Below are positions 1-8,620 of a DNA stretch of 64,000 bases, piece after piece (positions within the stretch are counted from its first letter, which is position 1; every line of letters starts with the position of its first letter). The stretch comes from Nitrospirota bacterium. Lineage in GTDB: Bacteria > Nitrospirota > Thermodesulfovibrionia > Thermodesulfovibrionales > UBA6898. The stretch lies in the NCBI GenBank assembly GCA_016215155.1, contig JACRLQ010000007.1:23994-87993 (forward strand), read 5' to 3'. The notes under the pieces are model-generated. The model was given only the letters and a program-made list of their open reading frames with translations. It was not told where the DNA came from and ran no database searches. The position numbers and the translations under genes are program-made.

Positions 1-269
1 TTCAGAACATCATAGAAAGGGCGGTACTGATAACGGAAAGCAATACCGTTTTCCCGGAACATATCCCTGAGGGATTGATGGAGGCCGCCTCCTTCGTGAC
101 GGAGTCCTTCGAAAAGACCCTCTCGATAGAAGATTATACAAAGGAGTTCATCCTCAGGTATCAGGGAAAGTATAACGAGCAGCAGCTCGCGGAACTTCTG
201 GGCATCACCAGAAAGGCCCTTTGGGAAAAGAGAAAGCGATGGGGGTTACAGCGAAGCAGGACCGAATGA
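1..269 (+). CDS. Sigma-54-dependent response regulator, C-terminal fragment
   Basis: This is the 3' end of a gene that begins before the window. The frame is open from base 3, and the residues before the first internal Met read QNIIERAVLITE. That is the usual end of an NtrC-type AAA+ sigma-54 interaction domain. The last ~45 residues form a Fis-type helix-turn-helix (NEQQLAELLGITRKALWEKR). Proteins of this family bind upstream enhancers through the HTH and open sigma-54 promoters by ATP hydrolysis. A sigma-54 type promoter lies 280 bp downstream, so this regulator may control the acetate genes that follow; that link is inferred. The receiver domain and its aspartate lie outside the window. 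Confidence 0.85.
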   Translation, partial: QNIIERAVLITESNTVFPEHIPEGLMEAASFVTESFEKTLSIEDYTKEFILRYQGKYNEQQLAELLGITRKALWEKRKRWGLQRSRTE

Positions 270-283
270 CATTTTGCCCTGAT

Positions 284-313
284 CAAAGGCCCGCCGCGGC
301 TTTTTGTCTTTTA
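284..313 (+). terminator. Probable intrinsic terminator after the regulator gene
   Basis: AAAG(G)CC pairs with GGCTTT around a GC-rich loop, with one bulged G, followed by TTTTTGTCTTTT. The stem is short, so termination may be weak. Confidence 0.5.
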
Positions 314-314
314 G

Positions 315-360
315 TTGCAATATATAATGTGTGAAGAAAGCACACATTATATATTTTCAA
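315..360. other. Long AT-rich perfect stem-loop
   Basis: AATATATAATGTGTG (319-333) and CACACATTATATATT (341-355) are perfect reverse complements around the 7-nt loop AAGAAAG. TTG at 315-317 and CAA at 358-360 can extend the stem. No clear U-tract follows. It could be a second bidirectional terminator, an mRNA element or a protein-binding palindrome. Confidence 0.6.
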
Positions 361-361
361 T

Positions 362-442
362 GTAACTATTAGTTACGCCACGTAACATATCGTTATTGAA
401 AGACAATTTGTAAGTATTCCCCTCAATGATACTATTAGTAAC
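362..442. promoter_or_regulatory. Cluster of GTAAC/GTTAC inverted repeats, possible enhancer sites
   Basis: GTAACTATTAGTTAC (362-376) is a 7-bp palindrome with one central base. GTTAC overlaps it and pairs again with GTAAC at 382-386 (GTTAC-gccac-GTAAC). A related half, ACTATTAGTAAC, lies at 431-442. The cluster is about 110-190 bp upstream of a sigma-54 type promoter, the usual distance for NtrC-family enhancer sites. The sequence shows the repeats; the regulator that binds them is inferred. Confidence 0.45.
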
Positions 443-550
443 ATGATGCCGCTTCGCCTAAAGTCAGGGGTTTAGTTTCCGACAGAGCATCTGCATATAT
501 TATCCTTATTTATCAAGTAGTTATGTTAACTATCCGCCTTTGTGCCATCA

Positions 551-564
551 GGCATGTCAATTGC
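551..564 (+). promoter_or_regulatory. Sigma-54 (-24/-12) promoter
   Basis: GGCATGTCAATTGC has the obligatory GG-N10-GC spacing and matches the TGGCACG-N4-TTGCW consensus at most positions. Transcription would start near 576, three bases before the first ATG of the next gene (579) and 21 bases before the ATG at 597. This makes the downstream ATG a serious alternative start. Confidence 0.6.
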
Positions 565-578
565 TCATACTTTAATGT

Positions 579-2486
579 ATGAGTCCCGAAAATATAATGG
601 AATTTCTGAAGAATACACAGCCGTTCCAGCTGCTTGACGAAAGGACATTGGCCGCCGTTTCGGACGGTATAACGGAGGCTATATACCCGGCCGGCTCCAC
701 GATCCTCAAACAGGACGGGCCCCCAAGTGAATATCTGAGGATCATAAAAAAAGGCGGGGTGAAGGTCTATATAGCTCTCGACGGAGAGGAAGACGTCGTC
801 ATCGATTACAGGGCCGAGGGTGATTCGTTCGGCCTTCTGTCGCTCGTGGGAGGTGACAGATCCAGGGCAAATGTTGTCGCCTATGAGGACACCTCCTGTT
901 ATCTGATAGACAAAAAGACGATCCAGGGGCTTATGGAGACCAATCCGGCCTTTTCGGAATTCTTCTATAAATCCTTTCTGAACAAGTACATAGACAAGAC
1001 ATATAAAGAGATGCATAACAAGAGCCTGCTCTACGGCGGAGGGGAAAAGCTTTTCTTTACCACCCCCGTAGGGGAGCTTGCATCGAGGGAGCTTATTACT
1101 GCCGGATTAGATACTTCCATAAGGGAGTCGGCCGAGCTTATGTCCGCAAACAAGGTGAGCTGCCTCGTCCTTCTGGATTCCGACGGTATCGCCGCCGGGA
1201 TCGTGACCGACAGGGACCTGAGGGAGAAGGTGGTTTCGAAGGCGAGGAACGTCTCCGACCCCGTAAGCGCGATCATGACCGTCCCCCTGATGAAGGTGGA
1301 GGCCAGGGAGTACTGCTTCGAGGCGCTGCTTAAGATGATTCGATATAACATACATCATCTCCTGGTTGTGGACGAGGGCAGGCTCAAAGGGATTATTACC
1401 AATCACGACCTTATGATGCTTCAGGGCACATCTCCGATCTCCGTGGCCATGGAGATAGAGGCGCAGCAAACGATCGACGGGCTCGCGCCGGTCGCCGGAA
1501 AAATAAACAAGATCGTGGCGCTTCTTCTTAAAGAGGGGGCCAGGGCAAGCAACATCACCAGGATCATATCCGAGATCAACGACCGTATGGTCAGAAGGGT
1601 CCTGGAGATAGCGGAGAGGAAGTTCGGCGCCCCGCCTTTGAGCTACTGCTGGATCGCCTTCGGCAGCGAAGGCAGGAAGGAACAGACCTTCAAGACCGAC
1701 CAGGACAATGCGATCATTTATGAGAACCCAAAGTCCGAGGAGGACGAAAAAAGGGCCCTTGAGTATTTTTCCGGGTTTACGGTCTTCGTAAGGGACTCGC
1801 TTGTCAGGTGCGGGTTTCCGCTTTGCCCCGCAAACTACATGGCGAGCAATCCAAAGTGGTGCCAGCCTGTAAAAAGCTGGGAGTCTCTTTTTTACCGCTG
1901 GATCTCGAGCCCGACCCCCGAGTCGGTCCTCCATTCATTGATCTTCTTCGATTTCAGGCCGTTAAGCGGTAATCTGAAGCTGGCCGAAAATCTCAGGGTC
2001 TACCTGGAAAAGATACTCAAGGGCCAGAATATATTCCTTGCCCGCATGGCCTCCGTCATCACAAACAACCGGCCTCCGCTGGGCTTTTTCAGGACCTTTG
2101 TCGTCGAAAAAAGCGGCGAGCACAAGGACCGGCTGGACCTTAAATTAAGGGGTGTCGGCCCCATGGTAGACATCGCCAGGCTGTTCGCCCTTGAATCCGG
2201 TGTGATGGAGACATCGACGCTCGAAAGGATAAAGGCGATGAAGCCAGTCCATCCGGTCATTATCGAACTCGGGGATGAACTGGAACAGGCCTTCGAGTTC
2301 ATCTCTTTATTGAGGATACATCACCAGATGGGGCTCATAGAAAGGGGACTTCCCCCGGACAATTTTATAAACCCCAACAGATTAAGCAACATGGAAAAAA
2401 AATCCCTGCGTGAGTCTTTCCAGCTGGTGCTTAAGATACAGGACGCTATCGTTGAATTATTCAGGGCCGGGATGGTCGGCGGATGA
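579..2486 (+). CDS. cNMP-binding/CBS/DUF294 nucleotidyltransferase-like signalling protein
   Basis: Domain order in 635 residues: a cyclic-nucleotide-binding fold (~15-130), a pair of CBS domains (~165-290), then the DUF294 GlnD-like nucleotidyltransferase core with GSEGRKEQTFKTDQDNAI (~366-383) and the DUF294 C-terminal helical domain. The GS and DxD motifs expected of the nucleotidyltransferase fold are present. The substrate is not known for this family. Genes like this commonly sit beside acetate-type sodium symporters, as here, and may sense nucleotides to control uptake (inference). The gene overlaps the next by 4 bases (ATGA). Neither ATG 579 nor ATG 597 has a clear ribosome binding site. 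Predicted cytoplasmic. Confidence 0.85.
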   Translation: MSPENIMEFLKNTQPFQLLDERTLAAVSDGITEAIYPAGSTILKQDGPPSEYLRIIKKGGVKVYIALDGEEDVVIDYRAEGDSFGLLSLVGGDRSRANVVAYEDTSCYLIDKKTIQGLMETNPAFSEFFYKSFLNKYIDKTYKEMHNKSLLYGGGEKLFFTTPVGELASRELITAGLDTSIRESAELMSANKVSCLVLLDSDGIAAGIVTDRDLREKVVSKARNVSDPVSAIMTVPLMKVEAREYCFEALLKMIRYNIHHLLVVDEGRLKGIITNHDLMMLQGTSPISVAMEIEAQQTIDGLAPVAGKINKIVALLLKEGARASNITRIISEINDRMVRRVLEIAERKFGAPPLSYCWIAFGSEGRKEQTFKTDQDNAIIYENPKSEEDEKRALEYFSGFTVFVRDSLVRCGFPLCPANYMASNPKWCQPVKSWESLFYRWISSPTPESVLHSLIFFDFRPLSGNLKLAENLRVYLEKILKGQNIFLARMASVITNNRPPLGFFRTFVVEKSGEHKDRLDLKLRGVGPMVDIARLFALESGVMETSTLERIKAMKPVHPVIIELGDELEQAFEFISLLRIHHQMGLIERGLPPDNFINPNRLSNMEKKSLRESFQLVLKIQDAIVELFRAGMVGG

Positions 2487-3151
2487 TAGCAGGCTGCAGG
2501 GACATGATCTCAGGGCTTTTTTCAAAAAAGAATGATGCGCTGGGCATTCCTCTTTCAGAGGCGGGGTATGTAGTCGTGGACACGGAACTGACCGGGCTCG
2601 ACGTAAAGAAGGATTCGATCATTTCCATCGGCGCGGTCAGGATGAAGGGCGGCCGGATAGAGCTGGGGGCCCAGTTTTACAGGCTTATAAACCCCTCGAC
2701 CGAGATGGGTCATGAAGGCATCGTGGTGCATGGCATAACGCCTTCGGATGTAGCTCAACAACCGCTTCTTGAGCAGGTCTTTTCGGAATTCCTCGATTTC
2801 TGCGGGGACGACATCGTCGTTGGACATTTCATCTCCCTGGACCTCGATTTCATCAACAAGGAGATGAAGCGGAGCCGCGGCACGAACCTTAAAAACAGCG
2901 CCGTGGATACCTGTAAAATTTATGAATGGGTAAAATCGAACGAGGGGTCCTCCGGGAGTTATCACTCCGGCAGCGTCCGCGACCTCGATCTTTTCTCACT
3001 GGCCCGGGAATACGGTGTGCCCGTAAGCGAGGGCCATAACGCTCTCAGTGACGCGTTCATCACCGCACAGCTTTTCCAGAGGTTCATGAGCATCCTTCCG
3101 GGGCTCGGCGTCAGGACCGCCCGGGACCTCGTGAAGGTCGGAAGACCGTGA
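2483..3151 (+). CDS. DEDDh-type 3'-5' exonuclease (DnaQ-like)
   Basis: A single-domain 222-residue exonuclease of the DNA polymerase III epsilon family. Exo I is DTE (D33, E35), Exo II is VGHFISLDLDF, and Exo III is HNALSDA, with the His five residues before the Asp. Such enzymes use two metal ions to remove nucleotides from 3' ends. It lacks the C-terminal tail that binds polymerase alpha, so it is more likely a nuclease tied to this operon than the replicative proofreader. It overlaps the upstream DUF294 gene by 4 bases, and this pairing is common beside acetate symporter genes. Its role there is unknown. Confidence 0.85.
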   Translation: MIAGCRDMISGLFSKKNDALGIPLSEAGYVVVDTELTGLDVKKDSIISIGAVRMKGGRIELGAQFYRLINPSTEMGHEGIVVHGITPSDVAQQPLLEQVFSEFLDFCGDDIVVGHFISLDLDFINKEMKRSRGTNLKNSAVDTCKIYEWVKSNEGSSGSYHSGSVRDLDLFSLAREYGVPVSEGHNALSDAFITAQLFQRFMSILPGLGVRTARDLVKVGRP

Positions 3152-3245
3152 AAAAAATATCAAAGAAGGAGGTGACAAAAGGGCGCAAAAAACATGAGTA
3201 CGAAATAAGTTCTAAGTAGAAACAAATTATATTTAAGGAGGAACA

Positions 3246-3527
3246 ATGGCAAAGGAATTACAAGGATTAGACCAACAGAAACTCAAAGACTATTGGAGCT
3301 ACAACATCAGGCTCACGACCATGACGATGGTCATATGGTTCGTGGTCACGTATGTCGCAATCTTCTTTGCGCCCGAACTCGACAAAATCGTTATTGCCGG
3401 CTTCCCGATGGGCTACTACATGGGGGCCCAGGGCTCACTCATTGTTTTCGTTATTCTCATCTTCAACTATTCGAACAAGATGAACAAGGCTGACAAAGAC
3501 TACGGCGTGGAAGAGGAGGAAGAATAA
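3246..3527 (+). CDS. Sodium:solute symporter small subunit (DUF4212)
   Basis: This 93-residue protein has two membrane helices (~20-42 and ~50-70) and an acidic C-terminal tail (EEEEE). It matches the small-subunit family found directly before VC_2705-type symporters. A perfect AAGGAGGA ribosome binding site precedes the ATG, and the large subunit follows after one base. It is taken to be an accessory subunit needed for assembly or activity of the symporter in the inner membrane. Confidence 0.88.
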   Translation: MAKELQGLDQQKLKDYWSYNIRLTTMTMVIWFVVTYVAIFFAPELDKIVIAGFPMGYYMGAQGSLIVFVILIFNYSNKMNKADKDYGVEEEEE

Positions 3528-3528
3528 T

Positions 3529-5556
3529 ATGGCAGGAGTAGGATCAAAAGGATTTCTGGATAATTTAGCGAAGATTTACGCGATCTACACAGGCGGGTTC
3601 ATAGTATTTGTCATCGGGCTTGCTATAGCCGAGCAGATGGGCCTGTCGAACAAGATGATCGGTTACACCTTCATGGGTCTGACCATCGCCCTCTATGCCT
3701 TCATCGGCATATCGTCGAGGACGGCCAAGATCTCCGAGTATTACGTTGCCGGACGTTCCGTCCCGCCGGTATTTAACGGCATGGCGACCGGCTCTGACTG
3801 GATGTCTGCCGCATCGTTTATCGGCATGGCAGGCACGATCTTCGGCCTCGGTTATGACGGCCTTGCCTACGTCATGGGCTGGACGGGCGGCTATGTTCTT
3901 CTTGCCGTCTTCCTCGGACCATACCTCAGGAAATTCGGGCAGTATACAATTCCTGACTTTCTCGGCGCACGGTTTGGCGGACATGCTGCGCGTACGATCG
4001 GCATCATTGCGGCAATCACCGCCTCATTCACCTACCTGATCGCGCAGGTCACGGGTGTCGGTATCATCATGAGTAGGTTTCTAGGGCTTGACTTCGCCAC
4101 CGGCGTGTTCGTCGGTCTTGCGGGCATCCTCGTATGCTCGATGCTCGGCGGGATGAAGGCGGTCACCTGGACCCAGGTTGCCCAGTATATCATCCTGATC
4201 ATCGCGTACTTGATCCCTCCCATTACGATGTCCCAGAAGGTGACCGGGTTCCCGATCCCTGAGCTTACATATGGGACAGTGCTGCAGAAGATCGATGCAA
4301 AAGAAAAGGCCATTAACCTGGATCAGAAGGAAAAGGATGTCCGGGCACTATGGAAGGCCGATTCTGATAAGATCGCAGCGGACATAAAGGGCCTCCCCGG
4401 AAGTCTGGACGCAAAGAAGGCCGACCTTCAGGGAAAGATAGCGGCCCTGACACCTGAGTCTCCGGCAGGCGAAAAGGAGAAGCTCGAAAAGGCGATAGCC
4501 GGACTCCCGAAGACTCCTGAAGAAGCAAAGGAAAAATGGGAGGCGGCAAAGAAGAAGGCCGATACCCAGGCAAAAGAGATCAAGCCCTATCTCCAGCCTT
4601 TCGCAAGGCTTGACATGAAGAACATGCTGGCGCTGACCTTCTGCCTCATGGTCGGAACGGCAGGACTTCCCCACATCCTGATGAGGTACTATACGACCCC
4701 GTCGGTGCAGGACGCCCGTAAGTCAGTGGGCTGGTCTCTGTTTTTCATATTCCTGCTTTATTTTACGGCCCCGTCCGTTGCGGCCTTCGCAAGGAACGAG
4801 GTCTTAAACAGTGTCATCGGACTGCCGATTGCACAGTTGCCGCAGTGGATGGCGAACTGGGGCAAGGTCGGTCTGGTGTCGTTCAAGGACATCAACGCCG
4901 ACGGAATACTTCAGTTCTATGAACTCACGATCGGCGCGGACGCGATCGTGCTTGCGATGCCCGAGATCGCGGGCCTTCCGTACACCATCTCCGGACTGGT
5001 CGCGGCCGGTGGTCTTGCAGCGGCCCTCTCAACAGCGGACGGTCTGCTTCTGACCATCTCGAACGCGCTTTCGCATGACCTTTATTACAAGATGATCAAC
5101 CCCAAGGCATCCATCAATGTCAGGTTGGCCATCTCCAGGACGCTGCTTGTCATGGTTGCTCTTATTTCAGCTTACGTTGCAACCTTCAAGCTGACGATCA
5201 TCGTCGAGCTGGTCGCCTGGGCGTTTTCTATCGCCGCGGCGTCCTTCTTCCCCGCGCTCGTCATGGGCATCTGGGACAAGAGATCGAACAAGTGGGGTTG
5301 CCTTGCAGGTATGTATATCGGCTTCATATCATGTGTTTCCTACATGATCGCCAGCCGTTTCTACGGCTTCGATATCTGGGGCATCAAGACCATTTCATCC
5401 GGTCTCTTCGGGATACCGGCAGGCTTCATCGCTACCTATGTGGTTTCGAGGATGACTACTCCTCCTTCGCAGGAGCTGCAGGACTTTGTCGAGTCCGTCC
5501 GTATTCCCAGGGGCGCGGCAAAGGAGCATGAAGAAGGAATGGTTACAGGTCACTAA
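3529..5556 (+). CDS. Sodium:solute symporter, VC_2705/ActP type, with large insertion
   Basis: A member of the solute:sodium symporter family, about 13 membrane helices, most like the VC_2705 and ActP group that imports acetate and other short monocarboxylates with Na+. Supporting motifs include ATGSDWMSAASFIGMAG near residue 84 and GLPHILMRYYTTPS after the insertion. At 675 residues it is longer than the ~570-590 usual for the group. Residues ~255-350 form a Lys/Glu/Ala-rich hydrophilic stretch, probably coiled coil, in a loop that is short in relatives. The gene follows its small subunit by one base and shares the locus with acetyl-CoA synthetase, which supports acetate as substrate. A strong GC hairpin follows the gene. 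Confidence 0.85.
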   Translation: MAGVGSKGFLDNLAKIYAIYTGGFIVFVIGLAIAEQMGLSNKMIGYTFMGLTIALYAFIGISSRTAKISEYYVAGRSVPPVFNGMATGSDWMSAASFIGMAGTIFGLGYDGLAYVMGWTGGYVLLAVFLGPYLRKFGQYTIPDFLGARFGGHAARTIGIIAAITASFTYLIAQVTGVGIIMSRFLGLDFATGVFVGLAGILVCSMLGGMKAVTWTQVAQYIILIIAYLIPPITMSQKVTGFPIPELTYGTVLQKIDAKEKAINLDQKEKDVRALWKADSDKIAADIKGLPGSLDAKKADLQGKIAALTPESPAGEKEKLEKAIAGLPKTPEEAKEKWEAAKKKADTQAKEIKPYLQPFARLDMKNMLALTFCLMVGTAGLPHILMRYYTTPSVQDARKSVGWSLFFIFLLYFTAPSVAAFARNEVLNSVIGLPIAQLPQWMANWGKVGLVSFKDINADGILQFYELTIGADAIVLAMPEIAGLPYTISGLVAAGGLAAALSTADGLLLTISNALSHDLYYKMINPKASINVRLAISRTLLVMVALISAYVATFKLTIIVELVAWAFSIAAASFFPALVMGIWDKRSNKWGCLAGMYIGFISCVSYMIASRFYGFDIWGIKTISSGLFGIPAGFIATYVVSRMTTPPSQELQDFVESVRIPRGAAKEHEEGMVTGH

Positions 5557-5576
5557 AAAGGAAGGTTTAAGCGTCA

Positions 5577-5596
5577 GCCCCCCGGCAACGGGGGGC
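5577..5596 (+). other. GC stem-loop with GCAA tetraloop between symporter and yggT-like gene
   Basis: GCCCCCCG-GCAA-CGGGGGGC is a perfect 8-bp stem closed by a GNRA tetraloop. No U-run follows, so it is not a standard terminator. It lies 16 bases before the next ATG, which has no clear ribosome binding site. Likely an mRNA stability or processing element that uncouples expression of the two genes. Confidence 0.65.
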
Positions 5597-5611
5597 CGGC
5601 GCCTATAAAAA

Positions 5612-5935
5612 ATGGAAATATTAAAACAGGTATATTATTACTTTGACTACACCCTGCAGTTTTTCATGTGGCTGGTCATAGGCAGGGTCGCGGCCCAGGT
5701 AGTCATCCGCAACCCGAACAATGTCATTTTGAACATGTTCATACGTTTCACCGAACCTCTATACAATCTTATAAAAAAGATCTTCCCCTTTTCACGGGTC
5801 CCGGAGGCCAAAAAGAATTCTACGTGGGGGCTCCTCGACGGTATGGTCCCGATTATTTTGATCCTGGGTATCTTTCTCATTCTCCGACCGCTGGTGCGCA
5901 TTATCGTCAGCGTGATCGTGGTGAATTATAAATAA
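5612..5935 (+). CDS. YggT family membrane protein
   Basis: A 107-residue protein with two hydrophobic helices (~12-32 and ~78-100) and the family signature IRNPNNVILN followed by RFTEPLYN. YggT proteins are small inner-membrane proteins implicated in osmotic or ionic homeostasis and cell division in various bacteria; the biochemical role is unclear. It sits between the acetate symporter and acetyl-CoA synthetase genes. The upstream GC hairpin and the absence of a clear Shine-Dalgarno suggest low or regulated translation. Confidence 0.75.
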   Translation: MEILKQVYYYFDYTLQFFMWLVIGRVAAQVVIRNPNNVILNMFIRFTEPLYNLIKKIFPFSRVPEAKKNSTWGLLDGMVPIILILGIFLILRPLVRIIVSVIVVNYK

Positions 5936-5968
5936 GAACGATAATATAAATTAATATACAATTAAGTA

Positions 5969-5997
5969 TTGCTTATAATTGAATTTCGTATTATACT
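5969..5997 (+). promoter_or_regulatory. Sigma-70 type promoter for acs
   Basis: TTGCTT (5969-5974), a 17-bp spacer, and TATACT (5992-5997), in a very AT-rich 100-bp gap. Transcription would start about 50 bases before the acs ATG. Confidence 0.6.
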
Positions 5998-6053
5998 GAT
6001 TTGGTTTCTGATTTCCGGCTTAAATTAATTCCAATATGAAGGAGGATTTTGTT

Positions 6054-8030
6054 ATGTCAGATGTCAAGCAGATGGAAGTCTTGATGGATGAGAAGAGGAC
6101 CTTCCCGCCATCAAAGGAATTCAGCGCAAAGGCGCATATCAAGAGCCTGGCTGAGTATGAGGCCCTGTACAAAAGATCGGTCGAGGACCCTGAGGGCTTC
6201 TGGGGCGAGATGGCCGAGAAGAACCTGACCTGGTTCAAGAAATGGGACAAGGTCCTGGACTATGACTTCAATAAACCCTACATCAAGTGGTTTACCGGCG
6301 GCAAGCTGAATGTCTCCTACAACTGCCTCGACCGGCATATCAATACCGTGAGGCGCAACAAGGCCGCGATCATCTGGGAGGCGGACGACGGTTCATACAA
6401 GACCTATACCTATCAGCAGCTCTTCATGGAGGTCAACCGGTTCGCGAACGTCCTGAAGAAAAACGGCATAAAAAAAGGCGACCGGGTGACCATCTATCTT
6501 CCGATGATCCCGGAGCTTGCGATATCGATGCTGGCCTGCTCGAGGATCGGCGCAATACACAGCATCGTCTTCGGCGGGTTCAGCGCCTCGGCCTTGAGGG
6601 ACAGGATACAGGACTGCCAGTCATCGCTGGTGATCACCTCCGACAAGGGTGTCAGGGGCGGCAAGTTCGTCCCGCTCAAGTCCAACTGCGACGAGGCAAT
6701 AGAAGAGTGCCCGACGGTAGAAAAGATGATCGTGGTAAAGAGGGGCGACGGCGAGGTCGCGATGAAAGAAGGCAGGGACCTCTGGTGGTCTGACCAGATG
6801 GGCGCCGCTGACATAAAGAACGTCTGCGAGCCCGAACAGATGGACGCCGAAGACCCGCTCTTTATCCTCTATACCTCCGGCTCCACGGGCAAACCAAAGG
6901 GAGTGCTCCATACCACCGGCGGTTATGCCCTTTATACCAATCTCACATTTAAGTATATTTTCGACTATCACGAGGAAGACATCCATTTCTGCACGGCCGA
7001 CATCGGCTGGGTCACGGGCCACAGCTACATAGTCTATGGGCCTCTGAGCGTCGGGGCGACAAGCGTTATGTTCGAAGGCGTCCCCACATATCCTAACCCC
7101 GGACGCTTCTGGGACATCTGCGAAAAGCACAGGATCAACATTTTTTATACCGCGCCTACCGCTATCAGGGCGCTGATGAGGGAAGGGGAAAAGTGGGTCG
7201 CGGCCCACGACCTTTCATCGCTGAGGGTCCTTGGGTCTGTCGGCGAGCCTATCAACCCCGAGGCCTGGATGTGGTATCACATAAATGTCGGTAAGGAGAA
7301 ACTCCCGATAGTGGACACCTGGTGGCAGACCGAAACCGGCGGGATACTGATCACCCCGCTTCCGGGCGCGATGACCCTTAAGCCGGGGTCCGCGACAAGG
7401 CCGTTCTTCGGTGTCGTGCCGGCTGTTCTGAAGGACGACGGGTCGCCCGCCGGAGTGAACGAGGGCGGCAAGCTGGTAATAGAGAAGCCCTGGCCGGGAA
7501 TGCTCAGGGGAACCTACGGCGATCCTGAGAACAAGAGGATTAAGGAAGTCTATTTCTCCCAGTACGCAGGGAAGTATTTCACCGGCGACGGGGCTAGGGT
7601 GGACGAAGACGGCGACTACTGGCTTATGGGTCGCATAGATGATGTTATCAATATCTCCGGCCACAGGCTTGGAACGGCTGAAGTCGAGTCTGCCCTGGTG
7701 AGCCATGCCAAGGTCGCGGAGGCCGCTGTCGTGGGCTATCCCCACGAAATCAAGGGCGAGGGCATATATGTCTATGTGACGCTCAAGCAGGGTATCGAGC
7801 CCACGGATGCCCTCAAGAAGGAACTGATAGGCCATGTAAGGACGGTGATCGGGCCTATCGCCACGCCCGACAAGCTCCAGTTCGCGCCGGGTCTGCCGAA
7901 GACCCGCTCGGGTAAGATCATGAGGAGGATCCTCCGGAAGATCGCGCACAATCAGGTGGAGGAGCTGGGCGATACCTCGACCCTGGCCGATCCTTCAGTG
8001 GTTGACAGCCTGGTCAAAGAGAGACTCTAG
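6054..8030 (+). CDS. acs: Acetyl-CoA synthetase (AMP-forming)
   Basis: Converts acetate, ATP and CoA to acetyl-CoA via acetyl-AMP; cytoplasmic. The 658-residue length is typical. Visible motifs are the P-loop-like [11 protein letters not shown], the WWQTETGG acetate-pocket region, the hinge segment [20 protein letters not shown], and the C-terminal TRSGKIMRR with catalytic Lys621, the residue silenced by acetylation in relatives. I place the start at ATG 6054 because AAGGAGGA (6039-6046) lies 7 bases upstream. An in-frame ATG at 6036 overlaps that site. The gene has its own promoter and a strong terminator, but lies just downstream of the acetate-type symporter genes, giving an acetate uptake and activation locus. 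Confidence 0.97.
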   Translation: MSDVKQMEVLMDEKRTFPPSKEFSAKAHIKSLAEYEALYKRSVEDPEGFWGEMAEKNLTWFKKWDKVLDYDFNKPYIKWFTGGKLNVSYNCLDRHINTVRRNKAAIIWEADDGSYKTYTYQQLFMEVNRFANVLKKNGIKKGDRVTIYLPMIPELAISMLACSRIGAIHSIVFGGFSASALRDRIQDCQSSLVITSDKGVRGGKFVPLKSNCDEAIEECPTVEKMIVVKRGDGEVAMKEGRDLWWSDQMGAADIKNVCEPEQMDAEDPLFILYTSGSTGKPKGVLHTTGGYALYTNLTFKYIFDYHEEDIHFCTADIGWVTGHSYIVYGPLSVGATSVMFEGVPTYPNPGRFWDICEKHRINIFYTAPTAIRALMREGEKWVAAHDLSSLRVLGSVGEPINPEAWMWYHINVGKEKLPIVDTWWQTETGGILITPLPGAMTLKPGSATRPFFGVVPAVLKDDGSPAGVNEGGKLVIEKPWPGMLRGTYGDPENKRIKEVYFSQYAGKYFTGDGARVDEDGDYWLMGRIDDVINISGHRLGTAEVESALVSHAKVAEAAVVGYPHEIKGEGIYVYVTLKQGIEPTDALKKELIGHVRTVIGPIATPDKLQFAPGLPKTRSGKIMRRILRKIAHNQVEELGDTSTLADPSVVDSLVKERL

Positions 8031-8036
8031 CAAAAA

Positions 8037-8070
8037 AAAATCCGGGCATCGGCAATGGTGCCCGGATTTT
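8037..8070 (+). terminator. Intrinsic terminator of acs
   Basis: AAAATCCGGGCA pairs perfectly with TGCCCGGATTTT (12 bp) around a 10-nt loop, 7 bases after the stop codon. The A-run and T-run flanks make it potentially bidirectional. Confidence 0.9.
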
Positions 8071-8161
8071 ACGCTGAGGATAAATTTACAAAATATACCG
8101 GTATCTATTAAAATATCGCAAAATTATAAACCAACTTTTTAATAAGGAGAATAAGTAAAAA

Positions 8162-8509
8162 ATGTCCAGAAGATCATTACAGGTTTTGATGGTTGTTATG
8201 CTTATTGCGGCAGTGGCATTGGTATTGTCCGGCTGCGCGAAACCCGCGGCGGGTATCAAGGATGAGGAGGCGATCAAGGCCATCACGACAACTGTTGAAG
8301 GCAACGTCAAGGGGTACAAGCTTGCGTCTCCGATTACGATTCTCGAAAGGGGCGCCAAGAACCAGGCAGGCGAATTTCCGTTTAAGGTTGAATACACCGT
8401 CACCCTCCAGGACGGAAGTTCCAAGAAGGAGACTATGACCTATCTTGTTTCTCCAGGGGGTGTAGACTCGATGGGTGTGAATGTATTTAATGCGGTTGAG
8501 GCGAAATAA
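8162..8509 (+). CDS. Small lipoprotein of unknown function
   Basis: A 115-residue protein with a classic lipoprotein signal: basic start (SRRS), hydrophobic core, and lipobox LSGC with the lipidated Cys at residue 25. The mature part (~90 residues) is mostly polar and ends in a beta-rich region. I do not recognise a family. AAGGAGA precedes the ATG. It is a single-gene unit, lying between the acs terminator and its own terminator. Confidence 0.75.
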   Translation: MSRRSLQVLMVVMLIAAVALVLSGCAKPAAGIKDEEAIKAITTTVEGNVKGYKLASPITILERGAKNQAGEFPFKVEYTVTLQDGSSKKETMTYLVSPGGVDSMGVNVFNAVEAK

Positions 8510-8534
8510 ACAGTTTACGCCGGTACATTGGCTG

Positions 8535-8570
8535 AAAAAGGGTTGCGGTACGGCCGCAGCCCTTTTTTTT
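8535..8570 (+). terminator. Intrinsic terminator of the lipoprotein gene
   Basis: AAAAAGGGTTGCGG pairs with CCGCAGCCCTTTTT (one G-U pair) around the loop TACGG, followed by a run of eight T. Confidence 0.9.
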
Positions 8571-8620
8571 ATCGGGTGTCAGAGTTTCAGCGATGATGAA
8601 CAATAAAGAAACGGAGACAG

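Noticed and set aside
1107..1934. Long open frame on the minus strand (275 codons) inside the DUF294 gene
   Set aside because: It lies fully opposite a strongly supported gene, has no ribosome binding site and an unnatural Arg/Gly/Pro/His composition.
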